Source: Brugia malayi (taxonomy: Eukaryota; Nematoda; Chromadorea; Rhabditida; Onchocercidae). Taken from it: a DNA stretch of 64,000 nucleotides. Below the pieces are notes generated by a model. The model searched no databases. It saw nothing but the letters and a program-made list of their open reading frames with translations, and was not told the origin of the DNA. The number at the start of each line of letters is the position of its first letter. Position 1 is the first letter of the stretch. The translations under genes and the position numbers were made by a program. The DNA lies in the NCBI RefSeq assembly GCF_000002995.4, contig NW_025062476.1:14069001-14133000 (forward strand), in the 5' to 3' direction. Below, piece by piece: positions 53,301 through 64,000 of this stretch.

Positions 53301-56300
53301 CTCATAAAAATTAATTAATTATTAAAGGTGACAGGTGACAACCAAAGGAACGAATAAAACAGTGTCACAGACTGGAAGAAAATCAAAAGAGGGAAGTTTA
53401 ACATAAGATAACTGAAGGCTTTAGAAGTCAGATAAAATAAATTATTGGACTGTTCTTGTCCTTACTGCTTTTAGCAGAGACTTCATGAATTGCTGATAGT
53501 AATTAGCGATTTATAGTGGTGACAGTGGTGACACAACGAAAAGAAAACGTGCTCCTTTTTCTTGAATGATCTTTTTCTTTTCAAAGAGAAGGAAAAGTTT
53601 AAGTAATTCTTCACAATTATCATTAACCTAGTCATGCAAACAGCACAACAATACTATCGCTATCACAATATGCAAATTAGATGCATGTATTCATGTCCTT
53701 CTGATCAGATGGGCAGATGAATGCAGAATTCAAAGATTCATTTTTTGCAAATCAATATTTATTTAAATTAGATCAAGAATAAATAGTAATGTGCTGGTCT
53801 GTTCATAAATATAAATACTCATGCTTTTATTACAGGTGCAAATTTAGAGATCCAAAATGAGTCATCAAGGAATGCAAAATAATTTTATTCAGACAATAAC
53901 TCAGATTATAGTAATTAGCTATGCAAAGTACCTGTTGTTGACGAGCTTTCTTTCCAAGCCATGTATTGGCAGTTGAGGTTGGATGATTCAGCAAGGTAGA
54001 CGAAGGTGTGTCGTCGTGTTGCTCCTGATCACTCCTCTGAAAAACGACTACAGGTCGTGCTACCATTGATTGTGACTGTGTCAACCTCTCCCTGAAATTA
54101 CCTACTGTTACGTAGTTGTTGTAAGAGGATTAGCTTACTTTTAAGTTAAGTATAGATCCTAAATGAGCAATTTTTAATTAGTCGTGAACATGTTACGACT
54201 GACTGCTCTGTCAGCACTGTCAAGTGTGTCACAGAATGAGTGGGCATCGAAATTTCAAAAATTTTAAAAAATGAGACTTCTGTTGGGTAAGAATAACAGA
54301 GGTCATATGCACCGACGACACAGCAATTTTAATTTAGATTACGAGAAAGACGAGATGTACCTTTTGTTTTTAATAAAGCGTATCCTAAGTAGAAGACGAC
54401 GTGGAATCGAAAGTACCAATACTACATCATCGATACTCATGGCGGATACGTCTACGTTATTAACCGATAATATTTCATCACCGGGCCGAATAATATCGCC
54501 GTATTTTTCCAACTCTGAATTCTCTCCGAAGCGAGATGCAAACACACCTGATGACCTGAAATCGGTTTCTTTTTTCTGTAATCTATGGGAAATGAAGAGT
54601 GGCTTAAGCAAACAAGAAATAGTAAAGTAAAGGTTGCAGATACGTCACACGTCATCTTAATTATACTAATATGAAAATATTTCGCAAATTTAAAATTCGA
54701 TGCGTTATTTTTCTGATAATCAATAATTCTTACAAACAATACAAGATAGCACTACGTTTAACAATTTACTTAGCTGCTCGCTATATCTGTAAGAGTAAAT
54801 TAGCAATTTTTGACAATAGCAGCAAATTATTATGATATTAAGTTGATACCTGTCAGTACCGTTACCCTCCCGAAGATATAAGCCAAGACTTTGCCCTGGT
54901 TTCTTAATAATTTCTACCAACTGGACAACAATGATATCACCAGTACCAGTAGCCCCTCGTTTTTCCATTCGATATTCTGACCTAAATGTTTTCTTTTTTT
55001 ACTGAAAAAATTATTAAATAGAAAAAATTGGTCTAAATAATATTCATTACTTTATGTCATCAAGAATAACATTTGGTCCACATGAAAGACTGAATGATAA
55101 TATTGAAGGTAAACATGGATTTAAAGAAATTATGGTTATCCTTTAATGTCACCTTTGATAAGAGAACTCCACACTTACGGACGAATAAGCATATCAAAAG
55201 AAATAACACTATTATTCTATTATTCCTGTTGTTTACATATGAAATGAACTATTAACTATTTAGTAATTAGTAAACAGCATTAAAATCATTTACTACGAGT
55301 GAAACTTCACTGACTTGTCAAGGATACGGGCCGAAAAGCCAGTAATACCGGATGCAGTAAGTGTGGAACTTTGTTGATCTACCTGATGAATTTTTCGGAC
55401 AACCTCCTCTGGTAATGAACATCCTGAAATTACCATAGTTCAATGATAAGGGAGGAAGAAGACTGTAGCTAAACAAAGGGTTATGTTTCCTTCATTGAAA
55501 AGCTCACAAAAAGCCAAATTAATGTTGGAATTTCTATTATTAGCAAAAAAATTAAATCATCATATTCTCTAATTTTATCTAATTAAAAAACATTCCGAAC
55601 ATTACTAAAGAGATTAACATTATCACTAAAATTGTCAAACAATTATCACTTTCAATATTTGTTGTGATTAAAAACACTGTGAGAAAATTATTTAATAACC
55701 TTTGTTTGTAAGTTTCTCTAAGAAGGAAGAAAATTTTAATCAGTTCTATTTTTTAATCGAGGCGATTTTTTTTTTCGAATTAATTTTAAAAATGTGAAAT
55801 GAGAAGATAGTCAGCAGAACAGATGATACAACTAATCAATCGGTATGAATAATATATAAGATGAAAAGAGCTCCCGGGGGATTGTTAGTTATCCTTTTTC
55901 TGCCAAAGTTGTAGCATATTTTCACTTCATTCTCTTCAATTTTTAATTTTCAACTTTCTTCAGATAGAAATAAAAGTCGAAATTACTCAATAAAAAAAAA
56001 AAGTTTTTAACAAAACTTATCAGCAATTAAAAGGAGTAAAACTTGTTGATACATTCACATAATTAAGAAGCTTATGAAAATTAAAAAAGTTTATGAATTA
56101 ACATCCCAATAATTGCTTAATGAAAATAATAATAATAATAGCTAATAATCGATGGTAAAAATAATAATTGCAATGATGATAACAAAAACTGTAATTAATA
56201 ATAATAATAATATTAATGACAAATTAGTAATAATTAATTAATAATAACAATAGTAGCATAAATAATAATGGTATAATCAGAATCATAATAAAGAAGTGGA

Positions 56301-57603
56301 ATATGCAAATTTTCTTCTTTACCCTTTCTCTTCCCAGTTGTCATCTTTAGTTGGAAGCAGTTAGATTGTTAGCAATAATCAATATTATTTCCTTATTATA
56401 AGCGGAATTATCTATTTCAATCCAATGAACATTTCAGTGAGAAGAAAATGAAAAAATAAGGCTCAAACATTCGCTGTTTTCTTGTATACTTGAAATAGGA
56501 ATGAGTCAAATTATTTATCAGTGTATTTATCAGTATCTATCAGTGTACTATCACTACATGACAAATATGTTGCATACAGAATTAATTTAATCAAAGTTGC
56601 AAATTGATTCTAAAATTTGAATCCTTTTACTTCCAAATTATACGAACGAAGCAAAGCTAAAATTCAATCTTTGAAATTATTTCATAAGTTTTAACTTTCT
56701 TATTTACAGAATAAACCATAAACTGTGAATACAATGCATCGTTAGATGTAGCTTTAAGCCGAAATATGTGAGAGATTTTTCTGACATCGAATGTTGTGAT
56801 TCTGATTAGATCTTTAGTTGGATTATAAGTGTATGGTATATTTTGGAGTGAAATGTGTGTGTAATATAAATGAAGAAAAGTAATGAGATGATCAGTAGAA
56901 AGAAAAGAACGAAGAAAAGAGAAAATAAGTTATCGATGGTCCATCAATAAAGATGAGATGAAAATGTGAAATTGAAGATGGTTCTACTACGTTAATTTAA
57001 TCATTCAAAGTGTCTCTTGATATGATAAGGTGGAGATAAATAAATGAATTAATAAATTAGATGAATGATAACAAATAAGATAAAGAAAGTGATGGATTGA
57101 ATGGGAAATTAGATAAGAAAAGGTAATGAAATAAAGCAGAGAGAATGTGTAATTAAATGTCGCATCAGCCAGACTGCTGCGACATTTATGGCTATCGGTG
57201 GCTTCAGGTTGAAGGCGAACTACTGCATTCAATCTGTTTAGCATGGTTTGCAGGTCAGTTTTCAAATCAAATCACTTCAGCAGCACAGCTATTAGATCAA
57301 CGGAGAATATGCATCATTCATATTGTGAGATCAAAGCCACATTAATTGTTGCTATCAATGGAGCGAGCATAATTACCTTATCAAATTTCCCATGAATGAA
57401 TTATTTAAATAAGTAAATCAAGTAGTATTATAGTAAAGTAATTTATTGGTAAAGTTTTTGAGCAAAATTCAATGACAAACTAAGAACATTCAAAAATTTA
57501 AGAAAGAAACAAGACCTGGTTGTTGATCGATAGATTGCTGCTGCTGTTGCTGCTGTTGTTGTTGTTGTTGAGACGGATTGTAGGGCATAGAATTAATCCG
57601 TTT
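47385..57603 (-). CDS. syd-1: SYD-1, PDZ-C2-RhoGAP-like presynaptic assembly protein
   Basis: Fifteen minus-strand exons join in phase: 57603-57516, 55423-55315, 54981-54850, 54555-54361, 54091-53932, 52516-52265, 52099-51691, 50218-50004, 49811-49650, 49376-49165, 49037-48870, 48723-48593, 48445-48177, 48059-47807, 47473-47385. From ATG 57588 this gives 942 residues (C. elegans SYD-1 is similar in size). Order: 12-residue polyglutamine tract; PDZ domain (about 75-165) with SLGLYLREG and [13 protein letters not shown]; serine/proline-rich linker; C2 domain (about 565-690) opening [15 protein letters not shown]; RhoGAP-like domain (about 700-905) with [24 protein letters not shown] and [16 protein letters not shown]-1 organises presynaptic active zones upstream of SYD-2/liprin. 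The usual GLYRVSG arginine-finger box reads GLYILCG. The acceptor at 57604 (TTTAG) lies 15 bases before the ATG, so it may be a spliced-leader site; a further 5' coding exon is not excluded. The first intron is 2.1 kb. Confidence 0.94.
53068..53132. repeat. 15-bp direct repeat in a syd-1 intron
   Basis: GAGGTGCACTACCGA occurs at 53068-53082 and 53118-53132, 50 bases apart, in the 1.4-kb intron between exons 5 and 6. Identical spaced copies could be binding sites or a short duplication. Confidence 0.8.
57535..57570 (-). repeat. CAA/CAG tract encoding 12 glutamines in SYD-1
   Basis: Twelve consecutive CAA/CAG codons in the first recognised syd-1 exon. Seven are CAA and five CAG, so interrupted rather than pure. 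Such tracts vary in length between strains. Confidence 0.9.
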
Positions 57604-57929
57604 CTAAATATAAAATAAGCGTAAATGTCTCTTCCTGTAAATGTTAATAACAAATGATATGATATTTGTTATTAGGATTGATAACTGTAATACTATCCAT
57701 ATGAATCGCAATATTTGCAAGTAATAATAATAATATTAGCCATATATGAAAGTAGAGATGAGTATTTCAAATTCAGTTATGAAATTCAATGTTATTTCAA
57801 CTACTTACTACTCATCTTTGAATGCTTTTAACCGCTGGTGACACTGATGTCAAAGATCAGAAGGAGAAGAAACACAAAATACGACGGATTTACATATCAC
57901 CGATGTTCATAACAACATCGGGTAGTAGT

Positions 57930-57967
57930 GCACACACACACAGACACACACACACACACACACACAG
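57930..57967. repeat. (CA)n microsatellite
   Basis: CACACACACACAGACACACA-type run with one interruption, about 330 bases upstream of the first recognised syd-1 exon. Confidence 0.95.
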
Positions 57968-58387
57968 AGACATACATTATGCAAGCTGCGACACACTTCA
58001 GTGAGCTAACGCTGTGGCGAGATTTAGCTTCTTCCCTCATCCATGAAAATCGCAGCGGGAGAGGACAGTGGACATGGATGCAGTAAGGTAGCGGTGGTGT
58101 CGACTTGGCTGGCCTAACTCTTGGCCACCGTCCCTCACCTCCCTCTGTCCTCCAGCTACCCTCACCGATGTCTAGCTGTCACCATGACAGATGCTTCGAG
58201 TGTGACACAACGCTGGGAACAAAACTGAACTCTCTGACGTCCACTATATTTACAACCTTATTTCATTCACACTAGGCTTCCCCCACTCTCATACTTATTG
58301 ATTACGTTGAAAAATGCAACGCCTCACGAAAATGGCCAGATGTGAAGGACAGTTTGCTTACCAGTAATGCACATCTAGCCAAATAAA

Positions 58388-58455
58388 TACATACACATAC
58401 ATACACACACACACATACATACATACACATATACATGTACATACATACATACACA
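58388..58455. repeat. (CATA)n/(CA)n compound microsatellite
   Basis: Alternating CATA and CA units, imperfect, about 70 bases long. Confidence 0.9.
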
Positions 58456-61400
58456 GTTACAAACAGTCAGCAACTTAGAAATCTATTTTCCTATTAACAT
58501 CTTTATGGGGATGACTATTGGAGGAGAGAGAGACAAGGAGGAATAGGGGAAGCCCAGTTAGAGCATGAAAAGTTTTTTGAAATGTAAAGTTGTGCTCTTT
58601 TATTTCACCATGATCTCTCGGGAACAGATTTCAAGAAGACTTGTTAATTGTAAGCCAGGCAGAGTGTCTCTGTTTTTGATTAACGAATTTGAAAATTAAC
58701 TATTACTTACTTAAATTAAACGATTGTTTTTTTTTTTTTTTTTTCAAATTTCCATCATCAAACATTGTGCTTATAGAATAATATATTCGACTGTTCTCAT
58801 TTTTCAACAAATTATTATAATCAAATTCAATGTTTACTCTTTTTTATAAAGTAAAGCTAACATCTCGTAGACAACAGCATAGCAGACGGTAACAGTTAGA
58901 CGGCGGACGACGTCTTCGACTCACGTAATATCCATCGACCGGAATATTATAGTATGATGAAACAAGCGGAACATGGGACATTTAACGTGAATGATGCATG
59001 TGGCTTCCACTTCCACTTCCGCTACAGTATGCAATTTAATGGTGGAGGGTTACTGTCACTGATACTGTACCAGCAGTATTGCTCCACAGTACCACCTCAT
59101 CCACACTGAAAAGTTAGCAGTCAGAGTTATCTGCACGATTCACGATGAAACTCAAATGTTAGCGACAAAGTAATGTGAGGTAAGTTGAAAGTAAGATAGA
59201 ACTAAATGTATTAGTACAAGTAAGTTGGGAAGTTTCGTGACGTCATGTAACTGTGATAGAGTTATAAGTTACATGGGTAACCTTCTTTAGTTGAGTTTTG
59301 GATGCAATTATCCAACCCCGGACAGACTTACAGTGATGAATATCAAAGCTGAAAATGGAAATGTTATTGCAGAAGGAAATGAAACAAAATGCTACCGTAT
59401 ACGAGGTCAATTAAACTTTGATATGCAGTAAAACCAGCTGTTACGTAATTATACTTACGTTAAAACTGTCACACAACGTCACACAATCTTAATCTTGATT
59501 AAATATATAATATTAATGGTAATAAAGAAAAAAGAAATGTTAGATTGAACTGATTTTGTCTAAAATTTTTCCAATTAATTAATAGTAGTGGTAATAACAA
59601 TAATAATAATAGTGACAACAAATGAAAATTTTGGGATATTAATTTCATTTTGAAAATATTGCTAGGATGAAGATCCAATAACTGAGTAATAAGCAATGGC
59701 TTAAAAGAAAAGCAAAAAAGAGAAAAGATCTCAAAGACTTAAATGATCATTTAAAAAATATCTGGAGAAAGAGGTACGGATAAAAGAGGGAGAAAGCGGG
59801 AAGAGAAAATGAAGTTCAAGGTTTAATGTATTGAAGATAGGAAGGGAAATATGAAAATGATAGAATGTCTATGCATAAATGCAAAAAGACTCGTATTCCT
59901 ATCTCTTTCCTTTTTTTTCGCAAACATAGAAATATCATTACAACTATCAAATTACAACTATCCATTCTGTCATTTGTCCCAAAGATATCAATTATTAGTC
60001 GTTACTGTCACCCAAATTGCCAATAAGATAATCATTGATTATTCTACAAAAAATTCTTGTAATTTCACTCTTTGAAATTATCTCAATTGCTTACTTTATC
60101 GCATGAAATTCAAGCACTATAAACAAAAAAAAAAAAAAATGAATAATTAATTGCACGAATAAAGACGGAGTTAAAAAATTAAAGTTTTTGGATGGAAATT
60201 GTGAATATTAAACACATATGCATGTGATTCACTATTTGAAGAGGTGCAGTGCAAAGGTCATATCACATTACTGATACTACAATTTTAATAGATACTAAGG
60301 TGACGAACCGCTATTTTGGTCTCATCGAGGCCTAGAAAAACCTAATAATATTATTCGGACGCGTTGATCTGACCGAAGTCGAATTCAATGGAAAATTCAG
60401 TGTTATTTACGGAAGGAACTCTTCGTATCAAATAACATTGAAAATGAGAAAAAAGATAGAAAAAATTCAATTTCGTGCGAAGGAAAATTTTGGTTCACAC
60501 AATTTGTACGTTATAATACATACATAATCAAATGAAAGAGTCAAATTACAGTCAAATTTTCTAAAAAATCGTGCAAAAAAACTTTTGTTAAATGCTCAGA
60601 GAAAAAGAAAAAGGAAAAAATGCATTGCAAATAAACTTTTGAAAATCACTGCAATAAAGGAAAAAGATGAAATAAAGGATGCAGTATTAGTGAGTTGAAA
60701 TGCATAATAATTAGGTGTGTGGGAAGAATAAACAATGAGTGCTTATTCTTTTTATCTTTGAATATTAATCTAATCAGTAGTGATATGAATGAGGATGTGA
60801 CACAGTCGTATGGGCCACTAGCAAAGATAAAACATGAAATTAGTGTCGGAATTCTTAAAGAAACGATTAAAATCTCATTTAATTTGAGTAAGAAAAACTC
60901 CGATTCTCAAGTTTATTTACCTCTGTGATGCTATACATTTTTCTATTTTAGGTTATCCTTTTCAAAGGGCTTTGTTACGCAGCTTAATATTATTTTATCC
61001 TAGCAAGAAAATATAATTCTTTTCCTTTTCTTCTCCTATAATTAACTAATATTGACTGATCGGAAGATCAAGGCGCTAAAACAGGAGAAAACAGTGGACA
61101 CAATAAGAATAATATCTCTATTTTACTTTAATGTAATTTAATTTATATTTAAATACCTCATATGTCGTTCTGCTTCTATTTTTTATAAAGCCTAATTATA
61201 ATAATTAGCCAAGAGATCGTAGAGGACAGGTAAAACTAGCTCACAGCCATGCCTATGTGATGGAAATTTGACACATGAAGAATTGTTGGAGCAAAGAGAG
61301 GAAAGAGAAAACGATTAAAATATATATCCTAAATAAATTTTGTATTCTTCTATGTGAGCTAATCTTCTATTTAACCTGCAAGAGATCACTGTGTTCTTCT

Positions 61401-61909
61401 GCCAGGACAATAGTAAAAAATTATGAAAGTAATAAATATTATGAAAAAAAAAAGATAATAAATTATGAAAGAAATCAAAACGGACAATTTAAGTATGGAA
61501 AAAGTGTTTGATGCTTTACATTTCAAATTAAATAAATTGGAAAATGAATGATTTTTTCCTGAAATTTAAATTAAACAATTTCAACACTAATTTTGTCTCT
61601 TATCTTTACTAATATAAGTATATTTTTTGGTCAGAACTAAGGATTATAAGCTTGAAATTTGACAAACTAATGAATGAAAAGAGGAGAAAAAGAGCTGAAT
61701 AAGGTGTAAAAAGTGATAATCAATTTATCTTTCTATCGTACAAATTGAACAAAACGACGAAAGATGGAGACGATAGCCCTCCTGCAGATATGAGCCATAT
61801 TGCCTCATGAATCCATCGATTCCGTAGACACTTCGTCTATATTGGTGGATAAGAGACATGTCATCATCATCCAGGAAAACATTATTATTAACGATTTATA
61901 AAACAAATG

Positions 61910-61931
61910 GTGATGATGATGATGATGATGA
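61910..61931. repeat. (GAT)n microsatellite
   Basis: Seven GAT units on the plus strand. They produce serine- and histidine-rich artefact frames on the minus strand. Confidence 0.9.
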
Positions 61932-63123
61932 CAGTGATGACAGTGAAGAATAATATTTGAAGACAATTGACAGACTAATGGCGATAATAGCAATTTCCAT
62001 TTCAATTTCTTTTCCATAAAAGAAACGAAAGACATCTGCTGTATTGTCTTCATCAAATTGCTTCTTTTCCTTTCCTCCTTTAAAACATTTTTCAAATATA
62101 AGACACAAATTGAAATAGTTCAATAGTTCCAATGCATACATTTATCACATTATTTATCTCATCACAGCTTTCCCTCTCTCTCTCCCTCTCTCTTCCTAAT
62201 TATACTACTAAGATAAAGAAGCTACATTAATTTACCTAACATAGTAAGTATTTGCAACATTTTAGGCTCAAAGCGATGATAAAATGGATGAACAGATCAA
62301 CAATGGCAAAACCTTTTGTTTACTTTTCTATTTAATTCATGTAAAAACACTTCGATATTTTAAAGTGCCTCCTTATAAAGTTCCATCCATTCACAAAGCA
62401 TCCATTCACACACCCAAATAATAATAGATTAGTAAACTAATTCCACATTCTCCCCTATTATTTTAAAAATAGATATTCTCCACCGAAATAGGTTGCTTAT
62501 TCCAGCTATTGTCACTCTATCAATGACATTTTCTTTGCTAACATATAGTAATTTGTTTGAATTTGTAGCCAATTCTTTATGCCTATAAAATCACAATGAT
62601 AATTATCATTGCAACAAATTAGATCTTATGAAAGACTAAAGACAGAAAAAGGATTGCTAGGAAAGCAAAGGCATATTTTGAATTCATCGGATGAATAGCA
62701 AAAAGAAGTAATGCCTTAAAAAGAGCCAAACACACAATTTAAGGGTTATAATAATGGCCAAAAAAGAACTGAGAGCGAAAGCTAAAGCCCAAGATAAATT
62801 GTCATATGTGGAAACAACACCACTGATACTTACTACCACATTTCATCCTTTTCACTTAAAAGAAAAAACATATATATTCCTCAATCAATAGTTCCCATTC
62901 ATTATTGTGCAGTAGAAATGCAAAATAATGTGCAAATTTCGATTTTTATTGTTTCAAAAAAAAGAAATCAAAACTTAACATTTATTAAGCATCTGGAAGA
63001 AACTCAAACTCATACTCATTGCTCATTAACCAGTTTTACTGATTTTCCATCTTTTAATTTCTTTATTCTTATTCGCATAAAGCACAGTATTGAAATATTG
63101 CTCGAAGAATTGAATTCTAGAAT

Positions 63124-63142
63124 GATCAGATCATATCTGATC
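63124..63142. repeat. Short inverted repeat, 8-bp arms
   Basis: GATCAGAT and ATCTGATC are exact reverse complements around CAT. It could form a small hairpin. No gene is adjacent. Confidence 0.7.
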
Positions 63143-64000
63143 GATGCTGTTCAGCAATACTTTATAAATATTAATAATTTGATTGAATACATAAAATGAA
63201 TTGTCTTTAATTAATCTGATCAAAAATGATATTTCCACTACTAAAAAAAGACAAATATAAAAGGCAAAAAAAGAATGGAACTGAAGTTGAAATCTACGCT
63301 TACTGGCCAAGTGGAGACTGATTGTAATTGATGAAGGAGGCTTTGAAGAAATAAGATTCGATTTTTTAAATTAGACTAAATATTCTTTCATCAACAAGCA
63401 GCATTTAAAAAAAAAAAGCAATTTGAAAATTTAAACTGTATGATCTAATTCACTTCATTTCATTTCGAGTGGCATAATCAATTGCTAATTTGATTAAGCT
63501 CAGTTTATTTTAATTTAATCGATCTGGACAGAATGAAATTAGAATCATTTATTTCATTTTACATTAAATGGAACAACTAACAAGCAAAGTATACTTGCAC
63601 TTTTCAACAATGGATGCTAAATAAAAAATACACTTAACAGAAATATTATTCCTCTTCAAATTAACTTAATAAGAAAAGAATAAAAAAAAAAAAAAAAAAA
63701 AAAAAACACTATCATCATCAGTGCTCCAAAATGAGAAGGAAATGGAGCTGAAAGAAGTATGCAAAGTTAACTTCAATGCCTTTAAAATTCGACTCGTATT
63801 TTGCTTGAATTGAAGAGGAAGGAATCCTTCGACTAAGCACTCCATATTCAATCATCATTTTACATCAGAAGCAGTCATATTCTTGTGGAATGTCTTCTCG
63901 TAAAATTTGAAAGTGCCTTGTTTAGTGAGATGCAAACTGGTGACAAATCGAAAATATGATACGGAACGAATAAATTATCATTTCTGTTTTGTTGCTATGG

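Larger units (their letters stand above)
57604..64000. other. Region upstream of syd-1, no supported gene
   Basis: No exon set could be assembled here. It begins with the likely syd-1 promoter side. A GC-richer island at 57990-58280 contains an open minus-strand frame of about 90 codons (58180-57910) that runs into the CA repeat, and a short plus-strand ATG frame at 58044 followed by a GTAGCG donor-like site. Microsatellites lie at 57930-57967, 58388-58455 and 61910-61931, and a run of 25 A at 63682-63706. GC-richer patches near 58860-59170 and 60240-60430 have no frame I trust. A small minus-strand frame near 61740-61880 reads like protein but lacks splice sites. Confidence 0.45.

Noticed and set aside
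54271..54630. Plus-strand open frame of 119 codons
   Set aside because: Antisense to the SYD-1 PDZ exon, which carries the recognisable domain.
60240..60430. Possible structured RNA or transposon end in a GC-richer patch
   Set aside because: I found no stems, promoter boxes or coding frame that hold up.
63682..63706. Run of 25 A as a retrogene tail
   Set aside because: No retrocopied coding sequence lies next to it; long A runs are common throughout the window.

Overview
The window is AT-rich eukaryotic DNA with long A/T homopolymer runs, short exons bounded by (T)TTCAG acceptors, and introns from about 50 bases to nearly 4 kb. The recognisable genes point to a nematode: an EFF-1/AFF-1 type cell fusogen, a Patched-related (PTR) protein, SYD-1 and DONSON/DNSN-1. 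Base composition suggests a spirurid or filarial (clade III) worm, but that is inference. The coding content was assembled by hand from exon reading frames, splice sites and phase arithmetic; no search was run.

Layout, left to right. (1) 125-3052, plus strand: the last three exons of an unrecognised membrane protein. (2) A 37-bp tandem array at 3330-3552 lies just past its end. (3) 4561-14001, minus strand: an EFF-1/AFF-1 family fusogen of about 600 residues in ten exons, most like AFF-1 because its cytoplasmic tail is short. (4) About 9 kb of AT-rich DNA with no supported gene. (5) 22998-24554, plus: four exons of a second unrecognised multi-pass membrane protein. (6) 25948-30256, minus: a complete 13-exon DONSON (dnsn-1) gene, 689 residues. 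(7) 33737-45264, plus: a complete Patched-related gene of about 856 residues. Its introns hold a fold-back element and a decayed antisense LINE reverse transcriptase. (8) 47385-57603, minus: a syd-1 gene with polyglutamine, PDZ, C2 and RhoGAP-like parts. (9) 57604-64000: no supported gene; microsatellites and one GC-richer island.

The genes alternate in strand, giving convergent pairs (membrane protein/fusogen, membrane protein/dnsn-1, ptr/syd-1) and divergent pairs with 3-9 kb between starts (fusogen/membrane protein, dnsn-1/ptr). They do not form one pathway: fusogen = cell-cell fusion, DNSN-1 = replicative helicase assembly, PTR = RND-type membrane transport or trafficking, SYD-1 = presynaptic assembly. 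I found no tRNA, rRNA, CRISPR or prokaryotic operon. The points most worth a second look are the missing arginine finger in SYD-1, the apparently AG-less acceptor and unclear N-terminus of the fusogen, the two unassigned membrane proteins, and the intronic mobile-element remnants.
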